Part shown: positions 5,372 through 5,957 of the stretch, in pieces
Numbering within the stretch: position 1 is the stretch's first letter
How the letters are laid out: every line of letters starts with the position of its first letter
Source of the DNA: Clostridia bacterium
GTDB lineage: Bacteria > Bacillota > Clostridia > Oscillospirales > Acutalibacteraceae
Assembly: GCA_017501865.1 (NCBI GenBank)
Contig: JAFVWD010000118.1
Span: 1-5,957, forward strand
Direction: 5' to 3'
Length of the DNA: 5,957 nucleotides
Translations under genes and position numbers: made by a program
Notes under the pieces: generated by a model
Told to the model about the DNA's origin: nothing
The model's input: only the letters and a program-made list of their open reading frames with translations
The model's database searches: none

Positions 5372-5957
5372 GTAATTTAGTTTGCGATAACCTTAAGATA
5401 AAAAATAACGAGCTTTTCTTTTCCGGCAGAAGCACAAAAGAGTTGGCTGCGAAGTATAAAACTCCGCTTTACGTTATGGATGAAGCAACAATCAGAAAGA
5501 ATTGTTCTACATATGTAAACGCATTGAACAAATATTTTGGTAACGGCGCTAAAGCTCTGTTTGCAAGTAAGGCTTGTTCCTTTAAGAGAATGTATGAAAT
5601 TATTGCTTCGGAAAATATGGGTGCAGATGTTGTTTCTGTAGGTGAATTATATACGGCTCTTAAAGCAGGAATGAATCCTGATGAACTTTATTTTCATTCA
5701 AATAGTAAAACTGATGATGATGTTGAGTATGCAATCTCAAAAAGCATTGGTTATTTCGTTATAGATAACATTGAAGAGCTTGATGCTATAAATTTCTATG
5801 CAGGTAAAAGAGGTATAAAGCAAAAAGTTCTTATAAGAATTACTCCCGGCATTGATACTCACACTTATGAGGCAGTTAATACAGGTAAGGTCGATTCTAA
5901 ATTTGGCTTTCCGATAGAAACAGGTGCCGGTGAATTTATAACAGGTGAGACACTTAA
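5368..5957 (+). CDS. lysA: Diaminopimelate decarboxylase, N-terminal part; 3' end outside window
   Basis: This PLP enzyme converts meso-diaminopimelate to L-lysine and CO2, the last step of the pathway. The first 196 residues are present, about half of a typical 420-residue protein, with no stop before the window ends. Visible motifs of the fold-type III (alanine racemase-like barrel) decarboxylases are TPLYVMDE (32-39), LFASKA with PLP-binding Lys68, GADVVSVGELYTALKAG, YFHSNSK (the HxNxK motif), RITPGIDTHTYEAVNTGK and then DSKFGF. This set is specific to LysA rather than arginine or ornithine decarboxylases. The ATG at 5368 overlaps the dapA TGA by 4 nt (ATGA), which points to translational coupling. 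AAGGG at 5355-5359 is 8 nt upstream and can serve as SD. It is expected to share the lysine riboswitch with dapA. Confidence 0.95.
   Translation, partial: MSNLVCDNLKIKNNELFFSGRSTKELAAKYKTPLYVMDEATIRKNCSTYVNALNKYFGNGAKALFASKACSFKRMYEIIASENMGADVVSVGELYTALKAGMNPDELYFHSNSKTDDDVEYAISKSIGYFVIDNIEELDAINFYAGKRGIKQKVLIRITPGIDTHTYEAVNTGKVDSKFGFPIETGAGEFITGETL

Overview
The window is low-GC DNA with densely packed genes, good Shine-Dalgarno (SD) sites, an L-box (lysine) riboswitch and a dapA-lysA pair. This suggests an anaerobic Gram-positive of the Clostridia, perhaps a gut Oscillospiraceae/Lachnospiraceae-type organism. That placement is inferred from style and gene content, not from a marker gene.

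Left part (1-3630, plus strand). The 3' end of an FprA/ROO-type diiron flavoprotein gene (O2 or NO reduction) is followed after 15 nt by a ZIP-family metal transporter. A secreted lipoprotein with a long Ser/Thr/Asn/Gln linker and a C-terminal alpha/beta hydrolase domain comes 41 nt later, then a ten-helix EamA/DMT-type transporter after 52 nt. The short gaps and shared strand suggest one transcription unit, possibly with an internal promoter before the transporter. It ends at a perfect 11-bp hairpin with runs of A and T on either side, which can stop transcription from both directions.

Middle (3628-4098, minus strand). This is a decayed oxidative-stress locus that a simple ORF search misses. 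It still has a textbook promoter and a 28-bp palindromic operator. The start of a glutathione peroxidase-like gene (about 21 recognisable residues) is then joined to the remains of a MarR-family regulator. The regulator's winged-helix core is readable, but it has lost its N-terminus and is split by a frameshift in a homopolymer. A gpx-marR unit seems to have collapsed by deletion, leaving its control region intact.

Right part (4190-5957, plus strand). A strong promoter drives a lysine riboswitch with a readable antiterminator/terminator switch. Behind it lie dapA (4-hydroxytetrahydrodipicolinate synthase) and, overlapping it by 4 nt, lysA (diaminopimelate decarboxylase, cut by the window end). 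These are an entry step and the last step of the lysine branch, so lysine probably shuts off its own synthesis by premature termination.

I see no convincing undescribed multi-gene system. The least ordinary items are the gpx/marR relic with its preserved operator and the lipoprotein hydrolase of unknown substrate.
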